A DNA stretch of 32,630 nucleotides from Paenibacillus herberti (GTDB lineage Bacteria > Bacillota > Bacilli > Paenibacillales > Paenibacillaceae). The position numbers were made by a program, and so were the translations under genes. The stretch covers positions 905,298 to 937,927 of the forward strand of contig NZ_NMUQ01000001.1 of the NCBI RefSeq assembly GCF_002233675.1, read 5' to 3'. The notes under the pieces were generated by a model. That model saw only the letters and a program-made list of their open reading frames with translations. It was not told where the DNA came from and made no database searches. Positions 16,252-23,891 of the stretch are shown here, in pieces; position 1 is the first letter of the stretch; each line of letters starts with the position of its first letter.

Positions 16252-17870
16252 GGCAACTGCTCATCGTTGACGACGAAGCGCATGTTGTGGATCGGCTGGC
16301 CGCAACGGTCGACTGGCCATCCGCTGGCATTGAACAGGTTTCCAAAGCGTACTCCGGCGTGGAGGCACTGGAGCTGCTGCGGCGCTTTCCGGTCGACATC
16401 GTCATCGCCGACATCCGGATGCCGGGGCTGTCGGGCCTTGAGCTGATGGCCGAGATCCGCTCCAATTGGCCCAAGACAAAATGCATTCTGCTGTCGGGGT
16501 ACTCCGACTTCAACTACGCCAAAGAGGCTATCCGGCATCAGGCCGAGGCCTACTTGCTCAAGCCAGTCAAGGAAGAGGAACTTCTAGCCGCCGTCCGTTC
16601 GGCGGGAGCCAAGCTGGAAGCGGAGTGGGAGGAGCTCATTTCAAGGCAGCGATTAAGTTACACGCTCAAGGAGAACTTGCCGCTGCTGCGCGCTTCCCTT
16701 CTCCTTGAGCTGCTGCAAGGAACGATTCCAGCAAGCTTGGAGGAGCGGATGAATCAGCTCCAGCTCACGGGCGGCGAGTGGACCCGCTGTACGCTGATGG
16801 CCGTTCGGCTCGACGAGCTGTTTCTGCAATACGGGTCGGAAAACCTTGGCTGGAAAGAATACGCGATCCGCAACATGACGGAAGAACTGTTCGGCTCAAG
16901 GTATGAAATATGGCCCGCCAAAGATGCGCATGGCTACTATGTTTATGCGATGTCTCCGCGCAGCGCCTGCGCTCATGATTCAGCCTGGTTCGAGCGGACG
17001 GCAGCCGACTTACAGACGGCGGTGTCCTCGTACTTAAAGGCGAAGATCTCGATCATGGTATGCCAAGAGGGGGATTTTCCCGAGGAAATCCCCGGCCTGT
17101 ACAGCAGGCTGGTCGATTCCTTCCGTAAGCGGATCGGCGATGAGCCGGAACTGTTCATGCGGCTTGAGGATGACGGGCTGGAAGCCGGGGCTCCTCCTTT
17201 GGAAAGTCTTTATGAACCTCCAGCGCTGGTCCGCTTACTTGAAGGGGGTAAGTGGGATCAGATGGAGGAGAAGCTCCGCCTCGTGTACGACGAGCTGGAA
17301 ACGAAAGAAGCCGGCTCACAAGAGCTGCTTCTGGAAGCGTATCTTACTCTCGCTTCGGCGTATGCCTATATCGCTCACAAAAAAGGTCGCAAGCTGTCGG
17401 AGTTACTTAAGAGCGATTATACGGCTATGGCCGATGCGCCGCCGTTCCGTTCGGTCAATCAATTGCGGGAATGGTCGTTTCGAACACTGCGGCATATCCG
17501 GGAGGAGCTTCAGCGGGGGACAAAGGACTCGCGCTCCGATCTGATCTCAAGCATTCAAACTTACGTTGACGGTCATATTACGGCTGAAGTGTCTCTCCAA
17601 TCTGTGGCGGACTATGTGCATCTGCATCCGGTTTATCTGTCACGGCTCTACAAGCGGGAGACAGGGGAAAATCTCAGTGACTTCATGCAACGTTCTCGTA
17701 TGGCCAAGGCCGAGGAATTGCTGAAGGATGGTAGTGACAAAATATATGAAATTGCCGCCAATCTCGGTTACCAGAGGCCCCATTCGTTTCATTTTGCTTT
17801 CAAGAAACATTTCGGCATGACGCCGCAGGAGTATCGGGATTTGTATACCGGAACTTCGGAACCTAAATAA
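16248..17870 (+). CDS. YesN-type response regulator with AraC DNA-binding domain
   Basis: A 540-residue regulator. The receiver domain has the acidic pair D8/D9, phospho-acceptor D55 in IVIADIRMPG and K105 in LLKPV. A middle region of about 300 residues links it to two AraC-type helix-turn-helix motifs at the C-terminus (LQSVADYVHLHPVYLSRLYK and IYEIAANLGYQRPHSFHFAF). Translationally coupled to the kinase, and only 27 nt ahead of gntP. It most likely activates its own operon or the gluconate genes when the kinase is stimulated. No GntR-type repressor is present in the window, so this protein is the natural candidate regulator of gntP-gntK. Confidence 0.93.
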   Translation: MRQLLIVDDEAHVVDRLAATVDWPSAGIEQVSKAYSGVEALELLRRFPVDIVIADIRMPGLSGLELMAEIRSNWPKTKCILLSGYSDFNYAKEAIRHQAEAYLLKPVKEEELLAAVRSAGAKLEAEWEELISRQRLSYTLKENLPLLRASLLLELLQGTIPASLEERMNQLQLTGGEWTRCTLMAVRLDELFLQYGSENLGWKEYAIRNMTEELFGSRYEIWPAKDAHGYYVYAMSPRSACAHDSAWFERTAADLQTAVSSYLKAKISIMVCQEGDFPEEIPGLYSRLVDSFRKRIGDEPELFMRLEDDGLEAGAPPLESLYEPPALVRLLEGGKWDQMEEKLRLVYDELETKEAGSQELLLEAYLTLASAYAYIAHKKGRKLSELLKSDYTAMADAPPFRSVNQLREWSFRTLRHIREELQRGTKDSRSDLISSIQTYVDGHITAEVSLQSVADYVHLHPVYLSRLYKRETGENLSDFMQRSRMAKAEELLKDGSDKIYEIAANLGYQRPHSFHFAFKKHFGMTPQEYRDLYTGTSEPK

Positions 17871-17897
17871 AAATGACAACTAAGAGGTGATTGCAAG

Positions 17898-19256
17898 ATG
17901 TTGTTAGTTATCGTTCTAATTGCCATCGTAGCGCTGCTGCTGCTTATTACTGTGGTCAAAATGAATCCGTTTGTTGCGTTGATCATCACTGCAATCGGTA
18001 CAGGACTCGCTGCGGGAATGCCGCTGCTCACCGTGCCGGACGGTCCGGTCGGAATCATCGATTCCATTAAGACTGGGCTTGGCAATACGCTCGGCCTGCT
18101 GGCCATCGTCTTGGCGCTCGGTACGATGCTGGGCAAAATGATGGCGGAATCCGGAGGCGCAGAGCGCATTGCTACAACGCTGATCCGTTTGTTCGGCGAG
18201 AAAAACGTACATTGGGCGATGATGGTTGTCGCTTTCATCGTCGGCATTCCTGTGTTTTTCCAAGTCGGCTTTGTCTTGCTGATTCCACTCGTATTCACAA
18301 TCGCCAAGCAGACTGGCGTTTCGCTGATCAAAATCGGCGTTCCGCTCGTCGCTGGACTATCCGTTGTGCATGGCCTGGTGCCGCCGCATCCAGCAGCAAT
18401 GACGGCTGTGGGCATCTTTGACGCCGATGTCGGCATGACCATCCTCTACTCGCTCATCGTCGGCCTGCCGACGGCGATCATTGCCGGACCGCTTTATGGT
18501 AACTGGATCGGCAAGCGAATCCACAAGGAAGTTCCGAAGGCGATCGGCGATCAACTAACGGAAGATAGGGAAAATAAAGAGCTTCCAGGATTTTTCAACA
18601 CCGTGTTCACTATTCTTGTTCCAGTTATTCTGATGCTGGCTGCTTCCATCGCAGATGTGACGCTGAAGGACAATGTGGGCTCCGCCGGCTTGTACAATTT
18701 CCTCAAGTTCGTCGGTGATCCTGTCGTCGCGCTGCTTATTGCAACCGTGTATTCCTTCTTCAGCCTTGGTTTCTTCCGCGGCATGAGCCGGGAAAAGGTA
18801 CTCAAGTTCTCCAATGATTGCTTGGCGCCTACGGCGACCATCCTGCTTGTTATCGGTGCGGGCGGCGCGTTCAACCGCGTGCTTCTCGACTCCGGTATTG
18901 GCGATTATATCGCTGAACTCGCGACATCTTCCAATCTGTCGCCGATCCTGCTCGGCTGGGGTATCGCGGCATTGATTCGTATCGCAACGGGATCGGCTAC
19001 TGTTTCCATGATGACTGCGGCAGGCATCGTGGCGCCAATTGCTTTGGCGACGCCGGGTGTCAGCCCTGAGCTGCTCGTGCTGGCGACTGGAGCGGGATCG
19101 CTCATTCTTTCCCATGTCAATGACTCCGGCTTCTGGTTGATCAAGGAATACTTCGGCATGACGGTCAAAGAAACCCTTCAGACTTGGACCGCTTTGGAGA
19201 CCATTATCTCGGTCGCTGCACTTGGTTTCATTTTGGTGCTGGATCTGTTTATATAA
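17898..19256 (+). CDS. gntP: Gluconate:H+ symporter GntP
   Basis: A 452-residue GntP-family permease with about 12 hydrophobic segments. Matches include NPFVALIITAIGTGLAAGMPL, LGLLAIVLALGTMLGKMMAESGGAERIA, VVHGLVPPHPAAMTAVGIF, IRIATGSATVSMMTAAGIVAP and HVNDSGFWLIKEYFGMT near the C-terminus, all typical of gluconate permeases. It starts 27 nt after the response regulator with AGAGGTG upstream and is followed by gluconokinase, so gluconate (or a close sugar acid) is the likely substrate. A hairpin separates it from gntK. Confidence 0.92.
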   Translation: MLLVIVLIAIVALLLLITVVKMNPFVALIITAIGTGLAAGMPLLTVPDGPVGIIDSIKTGLGNTLGLLAIVLALGTMLGKMMAESGGAERIATTLIRLFGEKNVHWAMMVVAFIVGIPVFFQVGFVLLIPLVFTIAKQTGVSLIKIGVPLVAGLSVVHGLVPPHPAAMTAVGIFDADVGMTILYSLIVGLPTAIIAGPLYGNWIGKRIHKEVPKAIGDQLTEDRENKELPGFFNTVFTILVPVILMLAASIADVTLKDNVGSAGLYNFLKFVGDPVVALLIATVYSFFSLGFFRGMSREKVLKFSNDCLAPTATILLVIGAGGAFNRVLLDSGIGDYIAELATSSNLSPILLGWGIAALIRIATGSATVSMMTAAGIVAPIALATPGVSPELLVLATGAGSLILSHVNDSGFWLIKEYFGMTVKETLQTWTALETIISVAALGFILVLDLFI

Positions 19257-19267
19257 GAAGAGATGGG

Positions 19268-19289
19268 CAGCGGACGCCAGCGTCCGCTG
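19268..19289 (+). promoter_or_regulatory. Intercistronic hairpin between gntP and gntK
   Basis: CAGCGGACG (19268-19276) and CGTCCGCTG (19281-19289) pair perfectly around CCAG. The following sequence, TTTCCGTTTC, is a poor terminator tail. Partial attenuation or protection of the gntP message from decay is more likely than full termination. Confidence 0.65.
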
Positions 19290-19316
19290 TTTCCGTTTCA
19301 AAAAGGAGGTTGACTC

Positions 19317-20855
19317 ATGACCCAAGGTTATATGATCGGCACTGATATCGGGACGACAAGCACCAAGTCCGTTCTGTTCACGCTGGATGGCAAGGTCAAG
19401 GCGATGCATCATGTCGAATACCCGCTCCATTCACCGATACCGGCTGCGGCGGAGCAGGACCCGGAGGAAATTTTCGCGGCGGTGGTTGAATCAATCAAAC
19501 AAGCGCTGCTAAAAAGCGGAGTAGATCCGTCCGAGGTCAAATGTGTCTCTTTCAGTGCAGCGATGCACAGCCTGATTGCCGTTGATAGCGAAGCCCAGCC
19601 GCTCACGGCTTGCATCACCTGGGCGGATAGCCGCAGCGCGCGCTGGGCCGATATTATTAAGCGTGAGCATAACGGCCAGGAAATTTATATGCGTACCGGA
19701 ACGCCGATTCATCCGATGTCGCCATTGTCGAAGCTGCTTTGGCTTCGCCATGAGCAGAGCGATATTTTCCGCAACGCGGCCAAGTTTATTTCCATAAAAG
19801 AATACGTGTTCTACAAGCTGTTCGGGGAGTATGTCGTGGATCATTCCATCGCTTCGGCGACGGGTCTGTTCAACATCCATGAGCTGGATTGGGACGAGGG
19901 AGCATTGAAGGTGGCGGGTATAACTACGGACAGGCTCTCACGCCTCGTGCCGACTCGCCATATCATGAACGAACTTAAAGAGGATTGGGCGGAGCATATG
20001 GGACTTCCAGCGAATGTTCCCTTTGTAATCGGCGCCAATGATGGCGTGCTCTCGAATCTCGGCGTGAATGCCATCGAGCCTGGGGTTGTAGCGGTGACAA
20101 TTGGGACAAGCGGCGCGATTCGCACCGTGACGGACCGTCCGCGTGTTGATCCCAAGGGCCGTATTTTCTGTTATGTGCTGACGGAGGACAAGTGGGTTAT
20201 CGGCGGGCCGGTCAATAATGGCGGCATGGTATTCCGCTGGGTGCGGGATCAGATCGCCACAATGGAAAAGGAAACGGCGCTCAGCGAAGGCCGCGATCCA
20301 TACGAGCTTCTCACCGAAATCGCCGCGGGCGTGAAGCCAGGCTCCGACGGCCTTATTTTCCATCCCTATCTTGCAGGAGAGAGAGCGCCCCTATGGGATT
20401 CCAACGCACGCGGGTCCTACTTCGGACTCGGCCTGCATCATAAAAAAGAGCATTTAATCCGTGCCGCAATGGAAGGCGTTATTCTTAATCTTTATACCGT
20501 GTTCATGGCGCTGCAGGAGCTGATTGGGCAACCGGGGAAAATTCAAGCGACAGGCGGTTTTGCCCGCTCGGAGCTATGGCGCCAGATGATGGCGGATATT
20601 TTCAGCCAAGAAGTGCATGTGCCGGAAAGTGTTGAAAGCTCCTGCCTCGGCGCGGCAATTCTCGGTCTGAACGCCATCGGCGAGGTCGATTCCCTGGACG
20701 TAGTAGCAAACATGATCGGCAGCACTCATCGCCACACGCCGATTTTGGAGCATACGGAGATTTACGCCGAAATTACTCGGATTTACATCCGGATTTCGCG
20801 TCTGCTGCAGCCGGAATATAAGAGTATTACCGATTTTCAGAATAAATGGGTTTAA
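19317..20855 (+). CDS. gntK: Gluconokinase (FGGY family)
   Basis: A 512-residue FGGY-family sugar kinase that phosphorylates gluconate to 6-phosphogluconate for the pentose phosphate pathway. The phosphate-1 motif is IGTDIGTTSTKSVLFT at the N-terminus. CITWADSRSARWA, FVIGANDGVLSNLGVNAI, TIGTSGAIR (phosphate-2), HPYLAGERAPLWDSNARGS and the C-terminal ATGGFARSELWRQMMADI motif place it with Gram-positive GntK rather than xylulokinase or glycerol kinase. AAAGGAGGT lies 8 nt before the ATG. 6-Phosphogluconate dehydrogenase (gntZ) and gntR, its neighbours in B. subtilis, are absent. Confidence 0.92.
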   Translation: MTQGYMIGTDIGTTSTKSVLFTLDGKVKAMHHVEYPLHSPIPAAAEQDPEEIFAAVVESIKQALLKSGVDPSEVKCVSFSAAMHSLIAVDSEAQPLTACITWADSRSARWADIIKREHNGQEIYMRTGTPIHPMSPLSKLLWLRHEQSDIFRNAAKFISIKEYVFYKLFGEYVVDHSIASATGLFNIHELDWDEGALKVAGITTDRLSRLVPTRHIMNELKEDWAEHMGLPANVPFVIGANDGVLSNLGVNAIEPGVVAVTIGTSGAIRTVTDRPRVDPKGRIFCYVLTEDKWVIGGPVNNGGMVFRWVRDQIATMEKETALSEGRDPYELLTEIAAGVKPGSDGLIFHPYLAGERAPLWDSNARGSYFGLGLHHKKEHLIRAAMEGVILNLYTVFMALQELIGQPGKIQATGGFARSELWRQMMADIFSQEVHVPESVESSCLGAAILGLNAIGEVDSLDVVANMIGSTHRHTPILEHTEIYAEITRIYIRISRLLQPEYKSITDFQNKWV

Positions 20856-20924
20856 CAGGGTAAGTGGGCGGCGTAACAGCGGAAAAGGCTGTTCGTAAAC
20901 CGAAAACTCCACCATTCATGCCCT

Positions 20925-21104
20925 AACGGAACTCAGAGAGCTTATTTCCCATCAAACACGGGTTCAAGCCGGCTAATGGAACTGAGAAGCGTTATTTGAG
21001 TCAGAGATGATGAATTTCCCAACATAATGCTGAAATAGCGTCTCTCAGTTCCGTCACGCCACGAGATCCTTCGATTTTGCCGGAATAAGGCTTCTCAGTT
21101 CCGT
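20925..21104. repeat. Four dispersed repeat units: two direct, two inverted
   Basis: Within the 443-nt gap after gntK. Direct units start at 20925 and 20975, again 50 nt apart, with the form AAYGGAACTSAG, five bases, TTATTT. Two inverted units, with CTCAGTTCCGT cores at 21044-21054 and 21094-21104, are also 50 nt apart. The direct pair aligns with the pair at 10774-10846, including spacer features such as TCAAA and ACGGG. No gene is seen in this gap. Confidence 0.85.
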
Positions 21105-21131
21105 TACGCAAACAATGCGTGGGACTTTTTT

Positions 21132-21185
21132 AAGGGGCCGTCTCAAAAGTCATCATTAGATGACTTTTGAGACGGCCCCTTTTTG
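21132..21185. terminator. Strong, probably bidirectional terminator hairpin
   Basis: AAGGGGCCGTCTCAAAAGTC (21132-21151) pairs perfectly with the arm ending CGGCCCCTT at about 21181, around a short ATCATTAGAT centre. T runs flank it on both sides (ACTTTTTT before, CCTTTTTG after). The core closely matches the hairpin at 10909-10956. Confidence 0.85.
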
Positions 21186-21204
21186 TGTTCGGATATAGAC
21201 CGAC

Positions 21205-21233
21205 TTTCCAGTCTCTGCGTGTTATGCTAATAT
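21205..21233 (+). promoter_or_regulatory. Probable sigma-A promoter of the HTH-deformylase operon
   Basis: TTTCCA (21205-21210) and TAATAT (21228-21233) with a 17-nt spacer. The position, about 65 nt before the HTH start codon, and the operator-like repeats just downstream fit a repressible promoter. Confidence 0.55.
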
Positions 21234-21242
21234 AAGCTAATA

Positions 21243-21278
21243 TTAGTTAACACCTAATAAAATTAGGCAATACCTAAA
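21243..21278 (+). promoter_or_regulatory. Direct-repeat operator candidate
   Basis: TTAGTTAACACCTAAT (21243-21258) and TTAGGCAATACCTAAA (21263-21278) share 12 of 16 positions and start exactly 20 nt apart, two helical turns. CCTAAT/ATTAGG also forms a palindrome (21253-21266). Their position over the transcription start suggests autoregulation by the HTH protein encoded next. Confidence 0.5.
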
Positions 21279-21298
21279 TTTGAGCAGGGGGAAACACG

Positions 21299-21541
21299 AT
21301 GCTGATTTGGATGCTTCGAAGCTTGATGGCTGAACGTGGAATATGGAGCGGCGCCGAGCTTGCCCGGCTGCTGAAAGAGAGGGCCGGCTATCGCCTGTCC
21401 GCGCCTTCCATCAGTGCGCTGCTGACACAACAGCCCCGGCAGATGAAGGCCGACACGCTGGATGCGCTATGCACAGCACTGGAGTGCACGCCGGGAGAGC
21501 TATGGCGGCATACACCGAGCAGACAAGCGGAAGGAGCTTAA
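21299..21541 (+). CDS. Small Cro/C1-type HTH transcriptional regulator
   Basis: An 80-residue protein that is essentially a single Xre-type HTH domain: LMAERGIWSGAELARLLKER (helices 1-2), LSAPSISALLTQQPRQM (recognition helix), MKADTLDALCTALECTPGELW (helices 4-5, the very characteristic LDALCxALxCxPGELW ending). No oligomerisation domain is visible. It starts after GGGGG and ends 4 nt before the deformylase ATG, so the two are co-transcribed. Likely autoregulates through the repeats at 21243-21278. The linkage to a deformylase is unusual; the signal it responds to is unknown. Confidence 0.85.
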   Translation: MLIWMLRSLMAERGIWSGAELARLLKERAGYRLSAPSISALLTQQPRQMKADTLDALCTALECTPGELWRHTPSRQAEGA

Positions 21542-21545
21542 AGAG

Positions 21546-22064
21546 ATGGCGGTTCGAACTATTTTGCCATTTGGCGACAGCGCTTTAAGGAGCCGCTGCC
21601 GGGATGCTGACCCGGCCGATCCGCGCACGCACAAGTACCTCGATGACTTGAGAGACACGCTCTATGACAAAGAAGGCCGCGCCGGACTAGCTGCTTCGCA
21701 GATCGGTATTTTGCGCCGCCTAATCATCATGGACTGCGGTGAAGGGCCTATCGAGCTGATTAACCCTCAACTGCTGTATGCAACAGGCTTGCAAACCGGT
21801 AGTGAGGGCTGCCTCAGTCTGCCGGGGTATTACGGCAGCGTAAACCGGGCGGATCAAGTGCGCATCCGCACGCTGAACCGCGCTGGTGAGACAGTGGAGA
21901 TGGAGGCGCAAGGTTATCTCGCACGCTGCATCCAGCATGAGATGGATCATTTGGACGGGGTTCTCTACGTTGACCATGTCCGGGACGGCTGGCTCTTGGA
22001 GGAGCATACCGGGCGCAGAGTGCCGTTGCCGCCTTTTCTAAAGATGAGCAGAGGATCGCAATAA
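21546..22064 (+). CDS. def: Peptide deformylase
   Basis: A 172-residue metalloenzyme that removes the formyl group from nascent proteins' N-terminal methionine. The three diagnostic motifs are present: GLAASQIG (residues 47-54), EGCLSLP with metal-ligand Cys 89 (87-93) and QHEMDHLDG with ligands His 131 and His 135 and catalytic Glu 132. Start at ATG 21546 chosen for AAGGAG at 21530-21535 and because MAVRTILPFGD is the normal N-terminus. The usual neighbour fmt is absent and an HTH gene precedes it, so this may be the second, regulated deformylase copy rather than the housekeeping one. Confidence 0.93.
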   Translation: MAVRTILPFGDSALRSRCRDADPADPRTHKYLDDLRDTLYDKEGRAGLAASQIGILRRLIIMDCGEGPIELINPQLLYATGLQTGSEGCLSLPGYYGSVNRADQVRIRTLNRAGETVEMEAQGYLARCIQHEMDHLDGVLYVDHVRDGWLLEEHTGRRVPLPPFLKMSRGSQ

Positions 22065-22096
22065 GGCAGGGTTAGCTCGTTGCTGATTTCCGCAGG

Positions 22097-22125
22097 ATGA
22101 AACTTCCCCTCAAGAGGGTTATAAT
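22097..22125 (+). promoter_or_regulatory. Possible miaB promoter
   Basis: A perfect TATAAT at 22120-22125 lies 40 nt before the chosen miaB start. The -35 position (22097-22102, ATGAAA) is weak. The hexamer also argues against a start at 22097, which would place the -10 inside the coding sequence. Confidence 0.45.
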
Positions 22126-22165
22126 GGAAAATGATCTGGTTCAGCTTTTAAAAGGGGGCAGCATC

Positions 22166-23707
22166 ATGGGCAAGGACTACTCCAAATACTTTGATTTTTC
22201 CAATGCTAAAGTAATTCGCGAAGAAGAAGGAAAGACCACTTATCGCATCAACGGACGCAATATTCAGGTGAATAGCGCCCCTTCGTATCGAGACGAGAAG
22301 AAGCGCGGCAAGGAGGAAGTCCAGGTCCATAGGGGCTTTGACATTCCTGGGAATATGGCCGAATTCGGCAGAGGCAAGCTGTACATGATTCGTACTTACG
22401 GCTGCCAGATGAATGAGCATGACACCGAGGTCATGCGCGGTATGTTCGAGGCGATGGGCTACGAGCCGACGGATGACTACAGCAAGTCGGATGTTATTTT
22501 GCTCAACACCTGCGCAATCCGCGAAAATGCAGAAGACAAAGTGTTCGGCGAGCTGGGCCATCTCAAGACGCTCAAAACGGAGCGGCCGGGACTTATCCTC
22601 GGCGTCTGCGGCTGTATGTCGCAGGAGGAGACGGTAGTGAACCGGATTTTGCAGAAGCATGGCTTCGTTGATCTGATTTTCGGTACGCATAATATCCATC
22701 GTCTGCCGGAGCTGCTACAGGAGGCGAGCTTCAGCCGCGAGCTGGTCGTCGAGGTATGGTCCAAAGAAGGCGACATCATCGAGAACTTGCCCAAAAAGCG
22801 TGAGGGGCTGCGCGCCTGGGTCAACATCATGTACGGCTGCGACAAGTTCTGCACGTACTGCATCGTGCCCTATACGCGGGGCAAGGAGCGAAGCCGCCGA
22901 CCGGAAGATGTATTGGCCGAGGTGCGCGACCTGGCGCGGAAGGGCTTCAAGGAAATTACGCTGCTTGGGCAGAATGTCAACGCTTATGGCAAGGATTTTG
23001 AGGATATGGAGTATCGCTTCGGCGACCTGATGGTTGATATCTCGAAGATTGCTGTCCCGCGCATTCGCTTCACGACGTCACATCCGCGCGACTTCGACGA
23101 TCATCTGATCGAGGTGCTGGCGCAGCGCGGCAATCTGGTGGAGCATATCCATTTGCCTGTGCAGTCGGGCAGTACGGAAATATTGAAACGGATGAGTCGG
23201 AAGTATTCGCGGGAGAAGTATTTGGAGTTGGTCCGCAAAATTAAAACAGCGATTCCGGACGCGGTGCTGACGAGCGATATCATCGTCGGTTTCCCTGGCG
23301 AGACGGAGGAGCAATTCGAGGAGACAATGTCTCTCGTGCGCGAGGTTCGCTTCGATTTTGCCTATTCGTTCATCTATTCTCCGCGTACAGGAACGCCTGC
23401 GGCCGAGATGGAGGATAATGTGCCGGAAGAGGTCAAAAAGCAGCGGCTGTACCGGCTTAACGCGCTCATAGCGGACATCGGCCGCGAAGCGCATGAAGCG
23501 TTGAAGGGGCAGATCGTTGAGGTGCTGGTAGAGGGCGAGAGCAAAAACCGCTCGGAGGTGCTCTCCGGTCGGACGAGAACGAACAAGCTGGTCCATCTGG
23601 AAGGACCGAAGTCGCTCATCGGCCAGTTCGTCCACGTCAAGGTGACGGATGCTCAAACCTGGTACATCAAGGGTGAAATCGTGGATGAGGCGAGCGAAGC
23701 GGTATAA
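22166..23707 (+). CDS. miaB: tRNA-2-methylthio-N6-dimethylallyladenosine synthase MiaB
   Basis: A radical-SAM methylthiotransferase that converts i6A37 to ms2i6A37 in tRNAs reading UNN codons. Start ATG 22166 has AAAGGGGG upstream; a longer frame from 22097 has no ribosome binding site. From this start, the N-terminal UPF0004 domain carries cluster ligands Cys 80 (TYGCQMNE), Cys 116 (LNTCAIRE) and Cys 150 (VCGCMSQE). The radical-SAM cluster is [10 protein letters not shown] (Cys 225, 229, 232). SHPRDF and the HLPVQSGS barrel motif follow, with a C-terminal TRAM domain ([18 protein letters not shown]). The extended N-terminus of about 70 residues is usual for Bacillales MiaB. Followed by a good terminator. 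Confidence 0.95.
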   Translation: MGKDYSKYFDFSNAKVIREEEGKTTYRINGRNIQVNSAPSYRDEKKRGKEEVQVHRGFDIPGNMAEFGRGKLYMIRTYGCQMNEHDTEVMRGMFEAMGYEPTDDYSKSDVILLNTCAIRENAEDKVFGELGHLKTLKTERPGLILGVCGCMSQEETVVNRILQKHGFVDLIFGTHNIHRLPELLQEASFSRELVVEVWSKEGDIIENLPKKREGLRAWVNIMYGCDKFCTYCIVPYTRGKERSRRPEDVLAEVRDLARKGFKEITLLGQNVNAYGKDFEDMEYRFGDLMVDISKIAVPRIRFTTSHPRDFDDHLIEVLAQRGNLVEHIHLPVQSGSTEILKRMSRKYSREKYLELVRKIKTAIPDAVLTSDIIVGFPGETEEQFEETMSLVREVRFDFAYSFIYSPRTGTPAAEMEDNVPEEVKKQRLYRLNALIADIGREAHEALKGQIVEVLVEGESKNRSEVLSGRTRTNKLVHLEGPKSLIGQFVHVKVTDAQTWYIKGEIVDEASEAV

Positions 23708-23739
23708 CGGCCATTATTCATAACTTCAATTCGTAACTG

Positions 23740-23768
23740 GAGACAGCCTGTGGGCTGTTTCTTTTTTT
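23740..23768 (+). terminator. Terminator of miaB
   Basis: GAGACAGCC (23740-23748) pairs with GGCTGTTTC (23753-23761) around TGTG, followed by seven T residues. Confidence 0.85.
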
Positions 23769-23891
23769 ATGTTGCAACTGAAATTGATAGTCTAAATTCC
23801 TCTGCCCCCTCTGTCGACATATAAACAATGCGAATAATTCCAGTGGTTGGAAAAACATCGTAATGAGCATAGAGAGAGGGAGAGCATCATC

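Noticed and set aside
16248-17870. YesM/YesN pair considered part of a complete sugar ABC importer
   Set aside because: No permease or ATPase gene of the family 1 sugar type is present on either side; the following genes are gntP and gntK.
19317-20855. Xylulokinase or glycerol kinase assignment for the FGGY kinase
   Set aside because: Adjacency to GntP and the HPYLAGERAPLWDSNARGS-type motif favour gluconokinase.
10774-21104. Short repeats with constant 50-nt spacing considered as a CRISPR array
   Set aside because: Only two units per cluster in each orientation, partial similarity between the intervening sequences at the two loci, and no cas genes.
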